Source: Tsukamurella conjunctivitidis (lineage in GTDB: Bacteria > Actinomycetota > Actinomycetes > Mycobacteriales > Mycobacteriaceae). From it: a stretch of 64,000 nt of DNA. Within the stretch, counting starts at the first letter, position 1. Each line of letters starts with the position of its first letter. The translations under genes and the position numbers were made by a program. The notes beneath the pieces are model-generated. The model saw only the letters and a list, made by a program, of their open reading frames with translations, did not search any database and had not been told where the DNA came from. Positions 15,924 to 25,594 of this stretch are shown piece by piece. Where the stretch lies: assembly GCF_007858475.1 (NCBI RefSeq), contig NZ_VIGX01000016.1, forward strand, positions 21,029 through 85,028, read 5' to 3'.

Positions 15924-16681
15924 CGGCGCCCGGGATCGCCCGGACCGCCGCCTACGAGATCACCGGCACGATCCCGGGGACCCACCTCGCCGTCCCCTCG
16001 CCGACGCTCACGATGATCATCGACCTCGGGCACGGCCTGGATCTGACGGGGCCGGGCCTGCCCGGGCGCACCACCTTCCGGCTGTGCATCTCGGGCATGC
16101 ATCCGACGCCCTATCTGGTGCACCACGACGGGCTGCAGCGCGGCGTCCAGGTGGACATCAGGCCGAGCCTCGTCCGTGCCCTCACCGGAGCCCCCGCGGC
16201 CGAGCTCGGGGGCGAGGCCGTCGAACTCGACGCCCTCCGGCCCGGGCTCGCCGCCGAGCTCCACGGCCGCGTCGCGGCGGCGCCCGTCGCCGAGCGCGAG
16301 GCCGTCGCGGCCGCCGTCCTGGCCCGGAGCGCGACGTCCGGCCGCGAGGTGCAGCCCGACGCCGCGGCGGCGTGGGCCCACCTCGCGGCGCATCAGGGGC
16401 GGGTCACGGTGGCCGACCTGGTCGAGCGGTCCGGCTGGTCGGCCCGGTACCTGGCGATGAAGTTCACCGCCGAGTTCGGCATGGGGATCAAACAGGCGGC
16501 GCGGCTCATGCGCTTCGACGCCGCGCGCCGCGCACTCGAGGCGGGGGAGAGCGCCGCCGATGTCGCCGCCCGTACGGGCTACGCCGACCAGGCGCACCTG
16601 AGCCGCGAGGTCCGCGCCTTCCTGGGGCATTCGCCGTCGGAGTACCTCGCGCGACGCAGGAGCGAGTTCACGCCTGTGTAG
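15920..16681 (+). CDS. AraC-family transcriptional regulator
   Basis: A 253-residue regulator. The C-terminal third has the two AraC helix-turn-helix motifs: VADLVERSGWSARYLAMKF and then AADVAARTGYADQAHLSREV followed by FLGHSPSEYL. The N-terminal 150 residues are a poorly conserved sensing domain. The start is the GTG inside the GTGA overlap with the VOC gene, so it probably regulates that gene or its pathway. Confidence 0.85.
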   Translation: MTAPGIARTAAYEITGTIPGTHLAVPSPTLTMIIDLGHGLDLTGPGLPGRTTFRLCISGMHPTPYLVHHDGLQRGVQVDIRPSLVRALTGAPAAELGGEAVELDALRPGLAAELHGRVAAAPVAEREAVAAAVLARSATSGREVQPDAAAAWAHLAAHQGRVTVADLVERSGWSARYLAMKFTAEFGMGIKQAARLMRFDAARRALEAGESAADVAARTGYADQAHLSREVRAFLGHSPSEYLARRRSEFTPV

Positions 16682-16691
16682 TGTCGCCGGG

Positions 16692-17615
16692 GTGTCCTGG
16701 GTCCGGCGTGCGATCGCATTCGTCCTCGTGGCGTGCCTCGTGCTCGCCATCGGGGCGTCGACGGCGATCGGCGGCGGCAGCGGCTACGTCCACCACCAGA
16801 CCAACGGGGTGAGCTACATCCCCGACCTGCCCGGCGGGGCCCAGTACGTCTCGATGGGCGACAGCTACGCGGCGTCCGGCTCCTACGCCAAGGTGCGGCC
16901 GATGGACCTCTGCGCCCGCAACGGCGACGACCTCGGGCACGTCCTGGCGCAGCGGCTCCAGCCCTACTCCTTCACCGACCGCGCCTGCTCGGGCGCGACG
17001 CTCGACGACCTGACGCAGCCCTCGCCCAAGCCGAACACCTCCCCGCAGCTGTACGGCGTGGGACCGTTCACCCGGCTCGTGACCGTCATCATCGGCGCGA
17101 ACTCGCTGGGCTTCGGCAACATCGTCGTGCACTGCCTGGGCGCCCCCGACGACCGCTGCGCCGCCGCGGCCACCCAGGACCTGCCCGGCTCGCAGGGCTG
17201 GAACTTCGTGCGCGCGCAGTACGCCGCGACCGTCGACGCCATCAAGAAGGCGGCAGCGCCGGACGTGCGGATCGTGCTGGTCGGCTACCTCCCGCTGTTC
17301 CCCCTCGACGGCCCGCCCGACCGTGCCTGCCTCGACCGCGCGGGCATTCCCGAGGAGAACGTCGGACACTGGCGCACCTGGTACCGCAGCGTCGACCGGC
17401 TCATCCGCGAGGTGGCGGCGGACCGTCGGGTCATGTACGTCCAGCCGCCGATGAACCGCACCGCGTGCGACTCCGACCCCTACGTGCGGCTCGGCGGGAT
17501 CAAGCTCCAGGCGCAGGAGCCACAGGCCAACGGATTGCATCCGACGGTGGCCGGACAGCGTGCGTTGGGCAACCTGATCGAGGACCGGCTCCGAGGATCG
17601 GCGCCGCCCGCATAG
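16692..17615 (+). CDS. Secreted SGNH/GDSL hydrolase (lipase-like)
   Basis: A 307-residue exported esterase-fold protein. An N-terminal hydrophobic helix (residues 5-25) acts as signal peptide or anchor. Block I is [12 protein letters not shown] with the nucleophilic Ser, the block III region reads GANSLGFG, and the His block is GLHPTVAG near the C-terminus. Six or more Cys suggest disulfides, consistent with export. Start GTG 16692 lies seven bases after TAGTGT, whose TAG is also the AraC stop codon, suggesting a leaderless mRNA. Similar actinobacterial enzymes act on lipids, but substrate is not evident. Confidence 0.83.
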   Translation: MSWVRRAIAFVLVACLVLAIGASTAIGGGSGYVHHQTNGVSYIPDLPGGAQYVSMGDSYAASGSYAKVRPMDLCARNGDDLGHVLAQRLQPYSFTDRACSGATLDDLTQPSPKPNTSPQLYGVGPFTRLVTVIIGANSLGFGNIVVHCLGAPDDRCAAAATQDLPGSQGWNFVRAQYAATVDAIKKAAAPDVRIVLVGYLPLFPLDGPPDRACLDRAGIPEENVGHWRTWYRSVDRLIREVAADRRVMYVQPPMNRTACDSDPYVRLGGIKLQAQEPQANGLHPTVAGQRALGNLIEDRLRGSAPPA

Positions 17616-17625
17616 GATGGTCGGC

Positions 17626-18387
17626 GTGACGGACACGGCCCAGGGACAGCAGACGGATCAGGACACGGAACAACAGGTGCGGCACGGCTACAAGCGCGTG
17701 CTGCTCAAGCTGGGCGGGGAGATGTTCGGCGGCGGGGGAGTGGGACTCGACCCCGATGTGGTGACCACGGTGGCGCAGCAGATCGCCGAGGTCGCGCGGA
17801 GCGGCCACGAGATCGCGGTGGTCATCGGCGGCGGTAACTTCTTCCGCGGCGCCGAACTGCAGAACCGCGGCATGGACCGCGCCCGCTCGGACTACATGGG
17901 CATGCTGGGCACGGTGATGAACTGCCTGGCCCTGCAGGACTTCCTGCAGAAGGAGGGCGTCGATACCCGCGTGCAGACCGCCATCACCATGGGGCAGGTC
18001 GCGGAGCCGTATCTTCCGCTGCGGGCGAAGCGCCACCTCGAGAAGGGCCGCGTCGTGATCTTCGGCGCCGGTATGGGCATGCCCTACTTCTCCACCGACA
18101 CCACCGCCGCGCAGCGCGCCCTCGAGATCGGCGCCGAGGTGGTACTCATGGCGAAGGCCGTCGACGGCGTGTACGACAGCGACCCGCGCACGAACCCCGA
18201 CGCGAAGCTCTTCGACGAGATCACGCATCGCGCCGCGCTCGAGAAGGGCCTCAAAGTGGCCGACGCGACCGCTTTCAGCCTCTGCATGGACAACAGGATG
18301 CCGATGCTGGTGTTCAATCTTCTGGAGGAGGGGAACATCGCCCGCGCCGTCGCGGGGGAGAAGATCGGCACCCTCGTCCGGCCGTGA
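17626..18387 (+). CDS. pyrH: Uridylate kinase (UMP kinase)
   Basis: Phosphorylates UMP to UDP in pyrimidine nucleotide synthesis; 253 residues of the amino-acid-kinase fold. Motifs: [13 protein letters not shown] (ATP site), [11 protein letters not shown], and [19 protein letters not shown] (UMP/ATP loop). GTG 17626 is preferred over ATG 17617 because TAGGAT (17613-17618) ends seven bases before the GTG, the leaderless layout, and would overlap the ATG. Start of the conserved pyrH-frr-cdsA series. Confidence 0.96.
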   Translation: MTDTAQGQQTDQDTEQQVRHGYKRVLLKLGGEMFGGGGVGLDPDVVTTVAQQIAEVARSGHEIAVVIGGGNFFRGAELQNRGMDRARSDYMGMLGTVMNCLALQDFLQKEGVDTRVQTAITMGQVAEPYLPLRAKRHLEKGRVVIFGAGMGMPYFSTDTTAAQRALEIGAEVVLMAKAVDGVYDSDPRTNPDAKLFDEITHRAALEKGLKVADATAFSLCMDNRMPMLVFNLLEEGNIARAVAGEKIGTLVRP

Positions 18388-18424
18388 CGCCGGACCGACC
18401 CACCCACTCTGTAGTAAAGGACGT

Positions 18425-18991
18425 GTGACCCAAGTGATCGACGAAACGCTCTTCGACGCCGAGGAGAAGATGGAGAAGGCCGTCTCGGTGGCCCGGGAGG
18501 ACTTCCAGTCGATCCGCACCGGTCGCGCGAATCCGGCGATGTTCTCCAAGGTGGTCGTGGACTACTACGGCTCGCCGACGCCGATCACCCAGATCAGCTC
18601 GATCACCACGCCCGAGGCACGGCTCGTGGTGATCAAGCCCTACGAGGCGAACCAGCTCGGCAACATCGAGACCGCGATCCGCAACTCCGACCTGGGCGTG
18701 AACCCCACGAACGACGGCCAGCTGATCCGCGTCGGCATCCCGCAGCTCACCGAGGAGCGCCGCAAGGAGCTGGTGAAGCAGGTCAAGGGGAAGGGCGAGG
18801 ACGCCAAGGTCTCCATCCGCAACGTGCGCCGCAAGGCCAACGACCAGCTCGCCAAGATCGTCAAGGACGGTGACGCCGGGGAGGACGAGGTGGCCCGCGC
18901 CGAGAAGGAGCTCGACAAGACGACGGCCAAGTACGTCGCCCAGATCGAGGACCTCGTGGCGCGCAAGGAAGCCGATCTGATGGAGGTCTAG
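18425..18991 (+). CDS. frr: Ribosome recycling factor
   Basis: Releases post-termination ribosomes together with EF-G; 188 residues, close to the usual 185. Recognisable segments are [20 protein letters not shown] and [14 protein letters not shown] with the C-terminal helix. Start GTG 18425 has AAAGGA five bases upstream. It lies 37 bases after pyrH and two bases before cdsA, so the three genes are probably cotranscribed. Confidence 0.97.
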   Translation: MTQVIDETLFDAEEKMEKAVSVAREDFQSIRTGRANPAMFSKVVVDYYGSPTPITQISSITTPEARLVVIKPYEANQLGNIETAIRNSDLGVNPTNDGQLIRVGIPQLTEERRKELVKQVKGKGEDAKVSIRNVRRKANDQLAKIVKDGDAGEDEVARAEKELDKTTAKYVAQIEDLVARKEADLMEV

Positions 18992-18993
18992 CC

Positions 18994-19902
18994 GTGCCGG
19001 AAACCCCCGACCCGGTCGGCTCCGACGCTCCGACACCGGGAACACCCGACGCGGATCAGGAGTCCGGGAAGCGCAAGATCAGCGCGGGACGGAACCTCCC
19101 CGCCGCGATCGGCGTGGGCGTGAGCCTGGGCGCGCTCATCGTCGCGATCCTCTACTTCGCCCCGCACCTGTGGGTGCCGCTGGTGGCGGCCGCGATGGCC
19201 GTCGCCACCTGGGAGGTGGTCAAGCGGTTCCGCGCCGCCGGCACCAACCTGGAGCTGTGGCCGATGCTCATCGGCGGGCAGGCCATCATCTGGCTGAGCT
19301 GGCCGCTCGGGACCGAGGGCGTGCTCGCCGCGTTCGTGGCCACCGTGCTCGTCGCCATCGTCTGGCGCCTCCTGGGGCACCAGAGCACCGCGGAGCCCAA
19401 CTCCTTCACGCGCGACATCTCGACGACGGTGTTCGTGCTCGCCTGGGTGCCGCTGTTCGCGTCCTTCGGCGCCATGCTCGTGCTCCCCGAGGACCGCGGG
19501 CCGCAGCGCGTCGCGGCGCTCATCATCCTCGTGGTGTGCTCGGACGTGGGCGGCTACGCCTCGGGCGTGCTGTTCGGCAAGCACCCGATGGTGCCCGCGA
19601 TCAGCCCCAAGAAGTCCTGGGAGGGCTTCGCGGGGTCGATGGTCGCCGGGGCGGTGGGCGCCGTGCTGGTGCTGAAGTTCCTGCTGGACGTGAACCCCGT
19701 CTGGGGCCTGCTCCTGGGGCCGGTCGTCGTGATCACTGCGACGCTCGGCGACCTGCTCGAATCGCAGGTCAAGCGCGACCTGGGGATCAAGGACATGGGC
19801 ACGCTGCTGCCCGGACACGGCGGCATCATGGATCGCCTGGATTCGCTGCTGCCCAGCGCGGTCGTGGTCTGGGCGGCGCTGACCGCGTTGATGGGGTCCT
19901 AG
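18994..19902 (+). CDS. cdsA: Phosphatidate cytidylyltransferase
   Basis: Makes CDP-diacylglycerol from phosphatidic acid and CTP in the membrane, feeding phospholipid and phosphatidylinositol synthesis. 302 residues with about eight helices after a 40-residue charged N-terminal tail. The C-terminal family signature is complete: SQVKRDLGIKDMGTLLPGHG followed by GIMDRLD, and SPKKSWEGFAGS precedes it. GTG start two bases after the frr stop. Confidence 0.95.
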   Translation: MPETPDPVGSDAPTPGTPDADQESGKRKISAGRNLPAAIGVGVSLGALIVAILYFAPHLWVPLVAAAMAVATWEVVKRFRAAGTNLELWPMLIGGQAIIWLSWPLGTEGVLAAFVATVLVAIVWRLLGHQSTAEPNSFTRDISTTVFVLAWVPLFASFGAMLVLPEDRGPQRVAALIILVVCSDVGGYASGVLFGKHPMVPAISPKKSWEGFAGSMVAGAVGAVLVLKFLLDVNPVWGLLLGPVVVITATLGDLLESQVKRDLGIKDMGTLLPGHGGIMDRLDSLLPSAVVVWAALTALMGS

Positions 19903-19916
19903 CCGCCCGGTACCCG

Positions 19917-21176
19917 TCAGCGCCGGCGACGCACGGCTTCCCGCAGGGGCCGCGGCACGATGCCCTCGCGGCGCCGAGCCTTCCGCCGCGTGACGACGAC
20001 GCCGATCAGGGCGATCGCCCAGAGCGGGTACTGCGCCAGCCACGCGGCACGGAAGCCGTCGAAGGTCAATCCGGCGCCGGAGCCCATGATCGAGCCCATC
20101 GCCTGGATGAGCACGAGGCTCGCCAGGAAGCCGCCGATGTTCACCATGCCCTGCGCGGTCCCGAGCACCCGCGTGGTGTTGAACGAGCGGGCGTAGTCGA
20201 AGCCGATCGCGGAGCTGGGGCCACCGACGGCGATCACCAGCACCAGCAGCGTGAGCAGCCACACCGGCGAGGGCTCGTCGCGCACCAGCACCGCCGTCCA
20301 CACCGTCGCGCTGCCGAGGATGATGGCGATGACCATCCAGGACCGGCGCAGCGGGAACCGGCCCGTGAGGTAGCCGATCACCGGCCCGGCGGCGAGCGTC
20401 GCCGCCACGCCGAAGCTCACGATGGCGCCCGCCGTCGCGGACGAGAGCCCCTGGCCCAGCGTCAGGTACGGCACGCCCCACATCAGCATGAACGCAGTCA
20501 CCGAGAACATCGCGCCCATGTGGGTGAAGAAGCCGAGCCGGGTGCCGGGATGCATCCAGGTGGAGCGGAGGATGCCGGGGATGTCGCCGACGCGCACGGT
20601 CACGCGCGGCGGAATCCGGTCCGCCGGCGCATCGCGCACCACCACCAGCACCGCCACGGCGGCGACCAGGCCCAGACTCGAGGCGGCGGCGTAGGCCGGC
20701 GTCCACCCGGAGGCGTGCAACAGCGCGAGGAACGGTACGGCCGAGAGGATCTGGCCGAGCTGGCCCGTCATGCCCGTCAGTTGCGTCACCAGGGGGATCC
20801 GTCGCACGGGGAACCACGCGGGGACCAGGCGCAGTACGGAGACGAAGGTCAGGGCGTCGCCGATGCCGACCGCGACGCGTCCGGCGATCGCGACCGGGAG
20901 GGTCTCCGTGAGCGCGAGGGTCATCTGCCCCGCCGCCATGATCAGCGCGCCGGTGAAGACCAGGCGCCGGGAGCCGAAGCGGTCGAGCAGCAGCCCCGCG
21001 GGGATCTGCATGCCCGCGTACACCACCAGCTGCAGCACCACGAACGCCGACAGCGTTGCGGGCGCCGCGCCGTACCGCTCACCCGCCTCCGTGCCGGACA
21101 CGCCGAACGACGTGCGCTGCAGAACGCCGACGACGTAGGCGAGAGTCGCCACCGACCAGACGACCCATGCGCGCAT
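19917..21176 (-). CDS. MFS transporter
   Basis: A 419-residue, 12-helix major facilitator. Loop 2-3 has the motif DRFGSRR, and helix 1 reads WSVATLAYVVGVLQRTSFGVSG, a pattern seen in a mycobacterial MFS subgroup. Start taken at ATG 21176 so that helix 1 begins soon after; an in-frame GTG at 21206 would add ten hydrophilic residues. Convergent with cdsA (14 bases). It interrupts the cdsA-rlmN order; substrate unknown. Confidence 0.8.
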   Translation of the reverse strand: MRAWVVWSVATLAYVVGVLQRTSFGVSGTEAGERYGAAPATLSAFVVLQLVVYAGMQIPAGLLLDRFGSRRLVFTGALIMAAGQMTLALTETLPVAIAGRVAVGIGDALTFVSVLRLVPAWFPVRRIPLVTQLTGMTGQLGQILSAVPFLALLHASGWTPAYAAASSLGLVAAVAVLVVVRDAPADRIPPRVTVRVGDIPGILRSTWMHPGTRLGFFTHMGAMFSVTAFMLMWGVPYLTLGQGLSSATAGAIVSFGVAATLAAGPVIGYLTGRFPLRRSWMVIAIILGSATVWTAVLVRDEPSPVWLLTLLVLVIAVGGPSSAIGFDYARSFNTTRVLGTAQGMVNIGGFLASLVLIQAMGSIMGSGAGLTFDGFRAAWLAQYPLWAIALIGVVVTRRKARRREGIVPRPLREAVRRRR

Positions 21177-21258
21177 GGGTCCATCGTTCCACCGGCCGCG
21201 TTCCACACCTACCGCGGCCCGCCGATGCGCAACGGCCGCGCCGGGCGGCCCGCCCGGA

Positions 21259-21702
21259 TCAGTCCTGCAGCTTCTTCGCCGCGCGGCGCAGCTGCACGAT
21301 CCGCAGCGCGCCGGCGAGGCCCACCAGCAGCGCCCCGCCGATCGCGGCGATCAACAGCGAGACGCCGAGCGGTAGCGTCGCGGTCCAGAAGATCAGGTTG
21401 ATCTCGGTGTTCTGCTGGTTCTGCACGATGAAGACGAGCAGGAGCAGCAGCACGACCGCGCCGCCCACGAGGCCGGTCCACAGTGCCGCCGAGCGGGTGT
21501 GCTTGACCTGCTCGTAGGCGTCGCGCGTGTCGACCCGCCGCTTCGGCGCTCCGCCGGAGGGGCCTGCCTGCTCGCCCGCGGTCCCCGGTTCGACGGTGTC
21601 CCGCTCGGCGGGGAGGTTCGGTGCGTCGGTCCCCTCGGCGTCGGGGAGGGGGATTCCCGCCGCCTCTTCGCGGTCTCGAACGCGGTCTTCGTCCTTGGCC
21701 AT
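21259..21702 (-). CDS. LapA-domain (DUF1049) membrane protein
   Basis: A 147-residue protein. The first 75 residues are acidic and disordered, followed by two membrane helices with the DUF1049/LapA pattern [16 protein letters not shown] between them and a basic C-terminal tail (RRAAKKL). Start ATG 21702 with AGGA eight bases upstream. Divergent from rlmN. In proteobacteria LapA acts in envelope assembly; its actinobacterial role is not known to me. Confidence 0.75.
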   Translation of the reverse strand: MAKDEDRVRDREEAAGIPLPDAEGTDAPNLPAERDTVEPGTAGEQAGPSGGAPKRRVDTRDAYEQVKHTRSAALWTGLVGGAVVLLLLLVFIVQNQQNTEINLIFWTATLPLGVSLLIAAIGGALLVGLAGALRIVQLRRAAKKLQD

Positions 21703-21805
21703 GGCGCTATCCTGCCACCTCCGGGCGTGCCGCGACGGGGGACGCGCGGTGGCCCGGAGCACGCTGGTCGGCGCCGCGCCGCCGACGTGGGACAATGGAG
21801 GAGTT

Positions 21806-22918
21806 ATGAGCACCTCCCTGCCCCTGGTATTCGACGCGCCCAAGCGCGGCAAGCCCCCGCGTCACCTGGCCGACCTCACCGACGACGAGCTGCAGCAGGC
21901 CGTCGTCGACCTGGGGCTGCCCAAGTTCCGCGCGAATCAGCTCGCCCGCCACTACTACGGCCGGCTGGAGGCCGACGCGGCCACCATGACGGACCTGCCG
22001 GCCGCGGCGCGCGGCTCCGTCGGCGAGGCGCTCCTGCCCGAACTGATGACGCCCGTGCGGCACATCGCCACGGACAGCGGCACCACGCGCAAGACGCTCT
22101 GGCGCCTGCACGACGGCACGCTGCTGGAATCCGTGCTCATGCGGTACACCGACCGCGCGACCCTGTGCATCTCGAGCCAGGCGGGGTGCGGCATGGCCTG
22201 CCCGTTCTGCGCCACGGGCCAGGGCGGCCTCGACCGCAACCTGTCGACTGCGGAGATCGTCGACCAGGTCCGCAGCGCCGCGAAGGCCATGCAGGACGGG
22301 GACGTCGCGGGCGGCCCCGGGCGGCTGTCGAACGTGGTCTTCATGGGCATGGGGGAGCCGCTCGCGAACTACAAGCGGGTGGTGCAGGCCGTGCGCCGGA
22401 TCACCTCGCCCGCGCCCGAGGGGCTGGGGATCTCGCAGCGCCACGTCACCGTCAGCACCGTGGGGCTCGCGCCCGCCATCCGGAAGCTGGCCGATGAGGG
22501 GCTGTCGGTCACGCTGGCCGTCTCGCTGCACACCCCCGACGACGAACTCCGCGACACGCTGGTGCCGGTGAACAACCGGTGGAGCGTGCAGGAGGTGCTG
22601 GAGGCCGCGCGGTACTACGCCGACACGACCGGCCGCCGCGTGTCCATCGAGTACGCGCTGATCCGCGACGTGAACGATCAGCCCTGGCGCGCCGACATGC
22701 TGGGCGAGAAGCTGCGGAAGAAGCTGGGCCAGTTCGCGCACGTCAACCTGATCCCGCTGAACCCGACACCGGGCAGCGAGTGGGACGCGTCGCCGAAGGA
22801 CCGGCAGGACGAGTTCGTACGCCGGGTCATCGCGCAGGGCGTGTCGTGCACGGTGCGCGATACCCGGGGCCAGGAGATCGCGGCGGCCTGCGGTCAGCTG
22901 GCCGCCGAGGAGAAGTAG
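21806..22918 (+). CDS. rlmN: Dual-specificity 23S rRNA/tRNA adenine-C2 methyltransferase
   Basis: Radical-SAM enzyme that methylates C2 of A2503 in 23S rRNA and A37 in some tRNAs; 370 residues. The 4Fe-4S cluster motif is CGMACPFC at about residue 130, with [16 protein letters not shown] after it. The C-terminal catalytic Cys lies in AAACGQL. Start ATG 21806 with a strong GGAGGAG. Its end is one base from the convergent DUF2631 gene; no terminator is visible between them. Confidence 0.96.
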   Translation: MSTSLPLVFDAPKRGKPPRHLADLTDDELQQAVVDLGLPKFRANQLARHYYGRLEADAATMTDLPAAARGSVGEALLPELMTPVRHIATDSGTTRKTLWRLHDGTLLESVLMRYTDRATLCISSQAGCGMACPFCATGQGGLDRNLSTAEIVDQVRSAAKAMQDGDVAGGPGRLSNVVFMGMGEPLANYKRVVQAVRRITSPAPEGLGISQRHVTVSTVGLAPAIRKLADEGLSVTLAVSLHTPDDELRDTLVPVNNRWSVQEVLEAARYYADTTGRRVSIEYALIRDVNDQPWRADMLGEKLRKKLGQFAHVNLIPLNPTPGSEWDASPKDRQDEFVRRVIAQGVSCTVRDTRGQEIAAACGQLAAEEK

Positions 22919-22919
22919 C

Positions 22920-23183
22920 TCAGTACTTCCACTTCTTGCGGCGGGTGCTGATCCAGTTGATCAGGATGATGCCCAGGATGGCGACCGCGAAGCCGACGAG
23001 GAAGATGTCCTCGGTCTTGCCCTGGTGGTTGCCGTGCGTCATGAGCAGCAGGAAAGCGGCGAACAGTACGCCGGCGATCCGCGCGGCGTTGGGGGCGATG
23101 CCGCTCCAGCCCCAGTCGCGCGACGGGACGTCGGCGACGTCGACCTTCGAAGTGCTCTGACGCTCCAGGTCGGTGGTTGCCAC
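22920..23183 (-). CDS. DUF2631 small membrane protein
   Basis: An 87-residue protein with a hydrophilic N-terminus (residues 1-30), two membrane helices at about 34-50 and 60-76, and a basic tail RRKKWKY. The pattern matches the actinobacterial DUF2631 family, whose function is unknown. GTG start with GAAGGAG seven bases upstream. A TAGGAT hexamer on the minus strand at 23246-23241 is a likely -10, giving a leader of about 50 bases. Confidence 0.75.
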   Translation of the reverse strand: MATTDLERQSTSKVDVADVPSRDWGWSGIAPNAARIAGVLFAAFLLLMTHGNHQGKTEDIFLVGFAVAILGIILINWISTRRKKWKY

Positions 23184-23240
23184 TCGAGTTCTCCTTCATC
23201 GCTTCCGCTGAGCACCGGGCCGGGCCCGGGATACGGATGA

Positions 23241-23246
23241 ATCCTA
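23241..23246 (-). promoter_or_regulatory. Putative -10 (TAGGAT) of the DUF2631 gene
   Basis: On the minus strand TAGGAT lies about 60 bases before the GTG start of the DUF2631 gene. No convincing -35 is seen. Confidence 0.4.
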
Positions 23247-23304
23247 TCCCGCTACGACCGTGCGTCGTACGAGGGGCGGGGATTCACTGAGTAGCGTGGC
23301 GCGG

Positions 23305-23622
23305 GTGATCTTCCATCTGGCCCTCGTGACCGACTGGGACGCCGCCCGCGCGGCGGGGGAGTACGCGGTGTCGACGCGCGGCGCGACGCTCGCCGACGTC
23401 GGCTTCGTCCACTGCTCCACGGCCGAGCAGTGGCGTGGCGTGCGGGAGCGGTTCTACGCCGACGTCCCCGTCGAGCAGCTCGTCCTCCTGACCGTCGACC
23501 CGGCGGGCCTGGACGTGCGCTACGAGCCTCCCGCGCCTGGCGTCGAGGAGCTGTTCCCGCACGTCTACGGTCCGATTCCCGTCTCCGCGGTGGTCGGCGT
23601 CGAGGCCGTGTCAGCGCAGTGA
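23305..23622 (+). CDS. DUF952-family protein
   Basis: A 105-residue cytosolic protein beginning IFHLALVTDWDAARAAGEYA and containing FVHCSTAEQ and FPHVYGPIP, the conserved elements of DUF952 (distantly like ADP-ribosyltransferase folds). The start chosen is GTG 23305 because TAGCGT (23292-23297) ends seven bases before it; an earlier GTG at 23296 would overlap that hexamer. Function unknown. Convergent with the SIP-methyltransferase fusion. Confidence 0.75.
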   Translation: MIFHLALVTDWDAARAAGEYAVSTRGATLADVGFVHCSTAEQWRGVRERFYADVPVEQLVLLTVDPAGLDVRYEPPAPGVEELFPHVYGPIPVSAVVGVEAVSAQ

Positions 23623-23659
23623 TCTCGGGGCGGACCGACGATCGACGAGGCGCGGTCGC

Positions 23660-25489
23660 TCAGGCGCCGGCGTACTCGACGACGAAGGTGCCCCAGCCGA
23701 GCGGGGCGATGCGGTGCGTGCCGTCGCCCGCGAGCGCGGCGAGCTCGTCGGCCGTCCGCAGGCCGCCGCCGTACAGGCACAGGTGCCGGAGGTCGTCCTC
23801 GGTCTCGTGATCGTCGGTGGTGGCGGGGTCGAGGACGTTGCCGACGAAGACCACGCGGTCGGCGCTGCCGCGCAAGGACCGGACGAGGAGCTCGGCGTCG
23901 GCGTCCGGCAGGGTCTGTAGCAGGTCGATGCCCAGGACCAGGTCGTAGCGCTGCGGCAGGGGCGCGAAGACCGTGCCCGGAGCCGCCGTCACGCGCGCGC
24001 GCCGTTCGGGCGCGACGATCGCGATCTCCCGCTCGACGGTGCTGGGCATACCCACGATCGCGACGGCCACGTCGGGCAGCAGGCGCGTCAGGTTGTCGGC
24101 GTAGACGCCGGCGCCGTCGCCGAACACCGCGACGGACCGGACCGAACCGAAGTCCACCGCCTCGGGCAGGGCGGGGGCGCGGTAGGTGGCCCACCGGCTC
24201 GCGACGGAGTGCAACTGCTCAGCCAGGTTCTCGTCGTCGGCGCGGACCCGGCGCACGTCCGAGCCCTCGAAGGCCACCGCGGTGCCCGTCCGGACGGCGT
24301 CGACGAGGTGCACGAAGGACATGTCGAGCCGGGTGCGCACCTGATCGTGGTGGAGGCTGCCGGCGAGCAGCTCGTCGGGGTCCGTCAGCAGTTCGCCCCG
24401 GGCGGTGAGGGAGTAGCCGCCGCTCTCGCCGAGCGCGACGAAGTCCATCAGCGCGAGGTGCCGCAGCAGCTTCACGGTCGCGCGCGGGTCGGTGCCGCAC
24501 GCCTCCGCGATCGCGCCGGGGGTCGTCGCGCCGTCGTCGATGGCGGCGAACAGGCCCAGCGTGACCGCGGCGCGCACCGCGAAGGGCGGCAGCAGCTCCG
24601 TCATCTCGTGGATCTCGGAGAGGACGTTCTCGTCCTGGCTCGTGTCGACGAGCTCGGCGTCGCCGTCGACGGTCGCGACCTCCCGGTGGCGCCAGTAGCC
24701 CGTGATCTCGACGCGGTTCTTGTCGAGGCCCTTCTCGTTCTTCGCCCAGCGGCGCAGCGGCTTGATGGACAGCGTCTCGCCCGCCACCCACAGGAACGGG
24801 CGTTCGCCGCGCCAGGCGGCGCCCTGCACGGCTTCGACCAGCCGCGAGGCGCCGCCGGCCTCCGAGCGGTAGAGCCAGACGAAGTCGACGTCGCCCTCGG
24901 TCGCGAGCTCCTGGTGGTGGCCGGGCTCGGCGACCTCGATCACGGCGGTCGCGCGGAAGCCCGCGGGCAGCATCTCGACGCAGCGCCCGATCGCGGGCAG
25001 TGCCGTCTCGTCTCCCGCCAGCAACAGCCAGTCGACGTCGCGGGGGAGCGCCGCCGAGTGCTTGGGTCCGGCGATGAGCACCTTCGAGCCCACCTCGACG
25101 CGGCGCGCCCAGGTGGCCGCGAGGCCCGTGCCGTGCAGCACGAAGTCGAGCGTCATCTCGCCGGCCTCGGCGTCGAACTCGCGCACGGTGTAGGTGCGGG
25201 CGTGCTCGAAGGAGCCGTCGGTCCAGTCCACCCGGCCCTGATCGGTGTTCTTCGGCACCTCGAAGGGGAACTCGCCGGTCCGCAGGTCCGGCAGCAGCAC
25301 CTTGACGTCGTCGTCGAAGCCGGTGCTGTGGACGGGCGGGAGTTCCACACCGTCGCGGACGTGCGGCCCGATCGCGTCGCCGCCGACCACGATCCGGCGC
25401 ATCCCGGGCGTCACGTCGGACACCCGCAGCACGTCGAACTCGCGCAGGCAGATCGGGAACACCGCGCCGTCGCGGAGTGTGCTGGCCAT
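23660..25489 (-). CDS. Siderophore-interacting protein fused to a SAM methyltransferase-like domain
   Basis: A 609-residue fusion. Residues 1-125 form an FAD-binding barrel (RTYTVREFD is the flavin motif) and about 130-260 the SIP NAD(P)H-binding half (LLLAGDETALPAIGRCVEML, then WVAGETLSIKPLRRW), as in ViuB/SIP ferric-siderophore reductases. About 290-370 resembles the winged-helix dimerisation domain of small-molecule O-methyltransferases, and about 390-609 a Rossmann methyltransferase with AVFGDGAGVYADNL as motif I. ATG 25489 follows AAAGGGA. An IdeR-like palindrome overlaps its inferred -10, pointing to iron repression. Whether the methyltransferase half is active is unknown. Confidence 0.82.
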   Translation of the reverse strand: MASTLRDGAVFPICLREFDVLRVSDVTPGMRRIVVGGDAIGPHVRDGVELPPVHSTGFDDDVKVLLPDLRTGEFPFEVPKNTDQGRVDWTDGSFEHARTYTVREFDAEAGEMTLDFVLHGTGLAATWARRVEVGSKVLIAGPKHSAALPRDVDWLLLAGDETALPAIGRCVEMLPAGFRATAVIEVAEPGHHQELATEGDVDFVWLYRSEAGGASRLVEAVQGAAWRGERPFLWVAGETLSIKPLRRWAKNEKGLDKNRVEITGYWRHREVATVDGDAELVDTSQDENVLSEIHEMTELLPPFAVRAAVTLGLFAAIDDGATTPGAIAEACGTDPRATVKLLRHLALMDFVALGESGGYSLTARGELLTDPDELLAGSLHHDQVRTRLDMSFVHLVDAVRTGTAVAFEGSDVRRVRADDENLAEQLHSVASRWATYRAPALPEAVDFGSVRSVAVFGDGAGVYADNLTRLLPDVAVAIVGMPSTVEREIAIVAPERRARVTAAPGTVFAPLPQRYDLVLGIDLLQTLPDADAELLVRSLRGSADRVVFVGNVLDPATTDDHETEDDLRHLCLYGGGLRTADELAALAGDGTHRIAPLGWGTFVVEYAGA

Positions 25490-25513
25490 CGTGGACGTCC
25501 CTTTCGTCGGCTT

Positions 25514-25532
25514 CTGTGCAAGGCTAGCCTGC
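25514..25532. promoter_or_regulatory. Candidate IdeR/DtxR iron box over the -10 of the SIP gene
   Basis: The core GCAAGGCTAGCCTGC is a near-perfect dyad. Aligned on TTAGGTTAGGCTAACCTAA it matches at about 11 of 19 positions. On the minus strand its centre is TAGCCT, a fitting -10 for the SIP gene, so bound IdeR would block initiation. Confidence 0.5.
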
Positions 25533-25594
25533 CCTGCTGAGCGGAGGGCGACGGCGGACCGTCGGACGGGGACGGGCGCCGATAGTCTGAACCC

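Noticed and set aside
17617-17625. ATG at 17617 as pyrH start
   Set aside because: It overlaps the TAGGAT hexamer that fits a leaderless start at GTG 17626. Not excluded experimentally.
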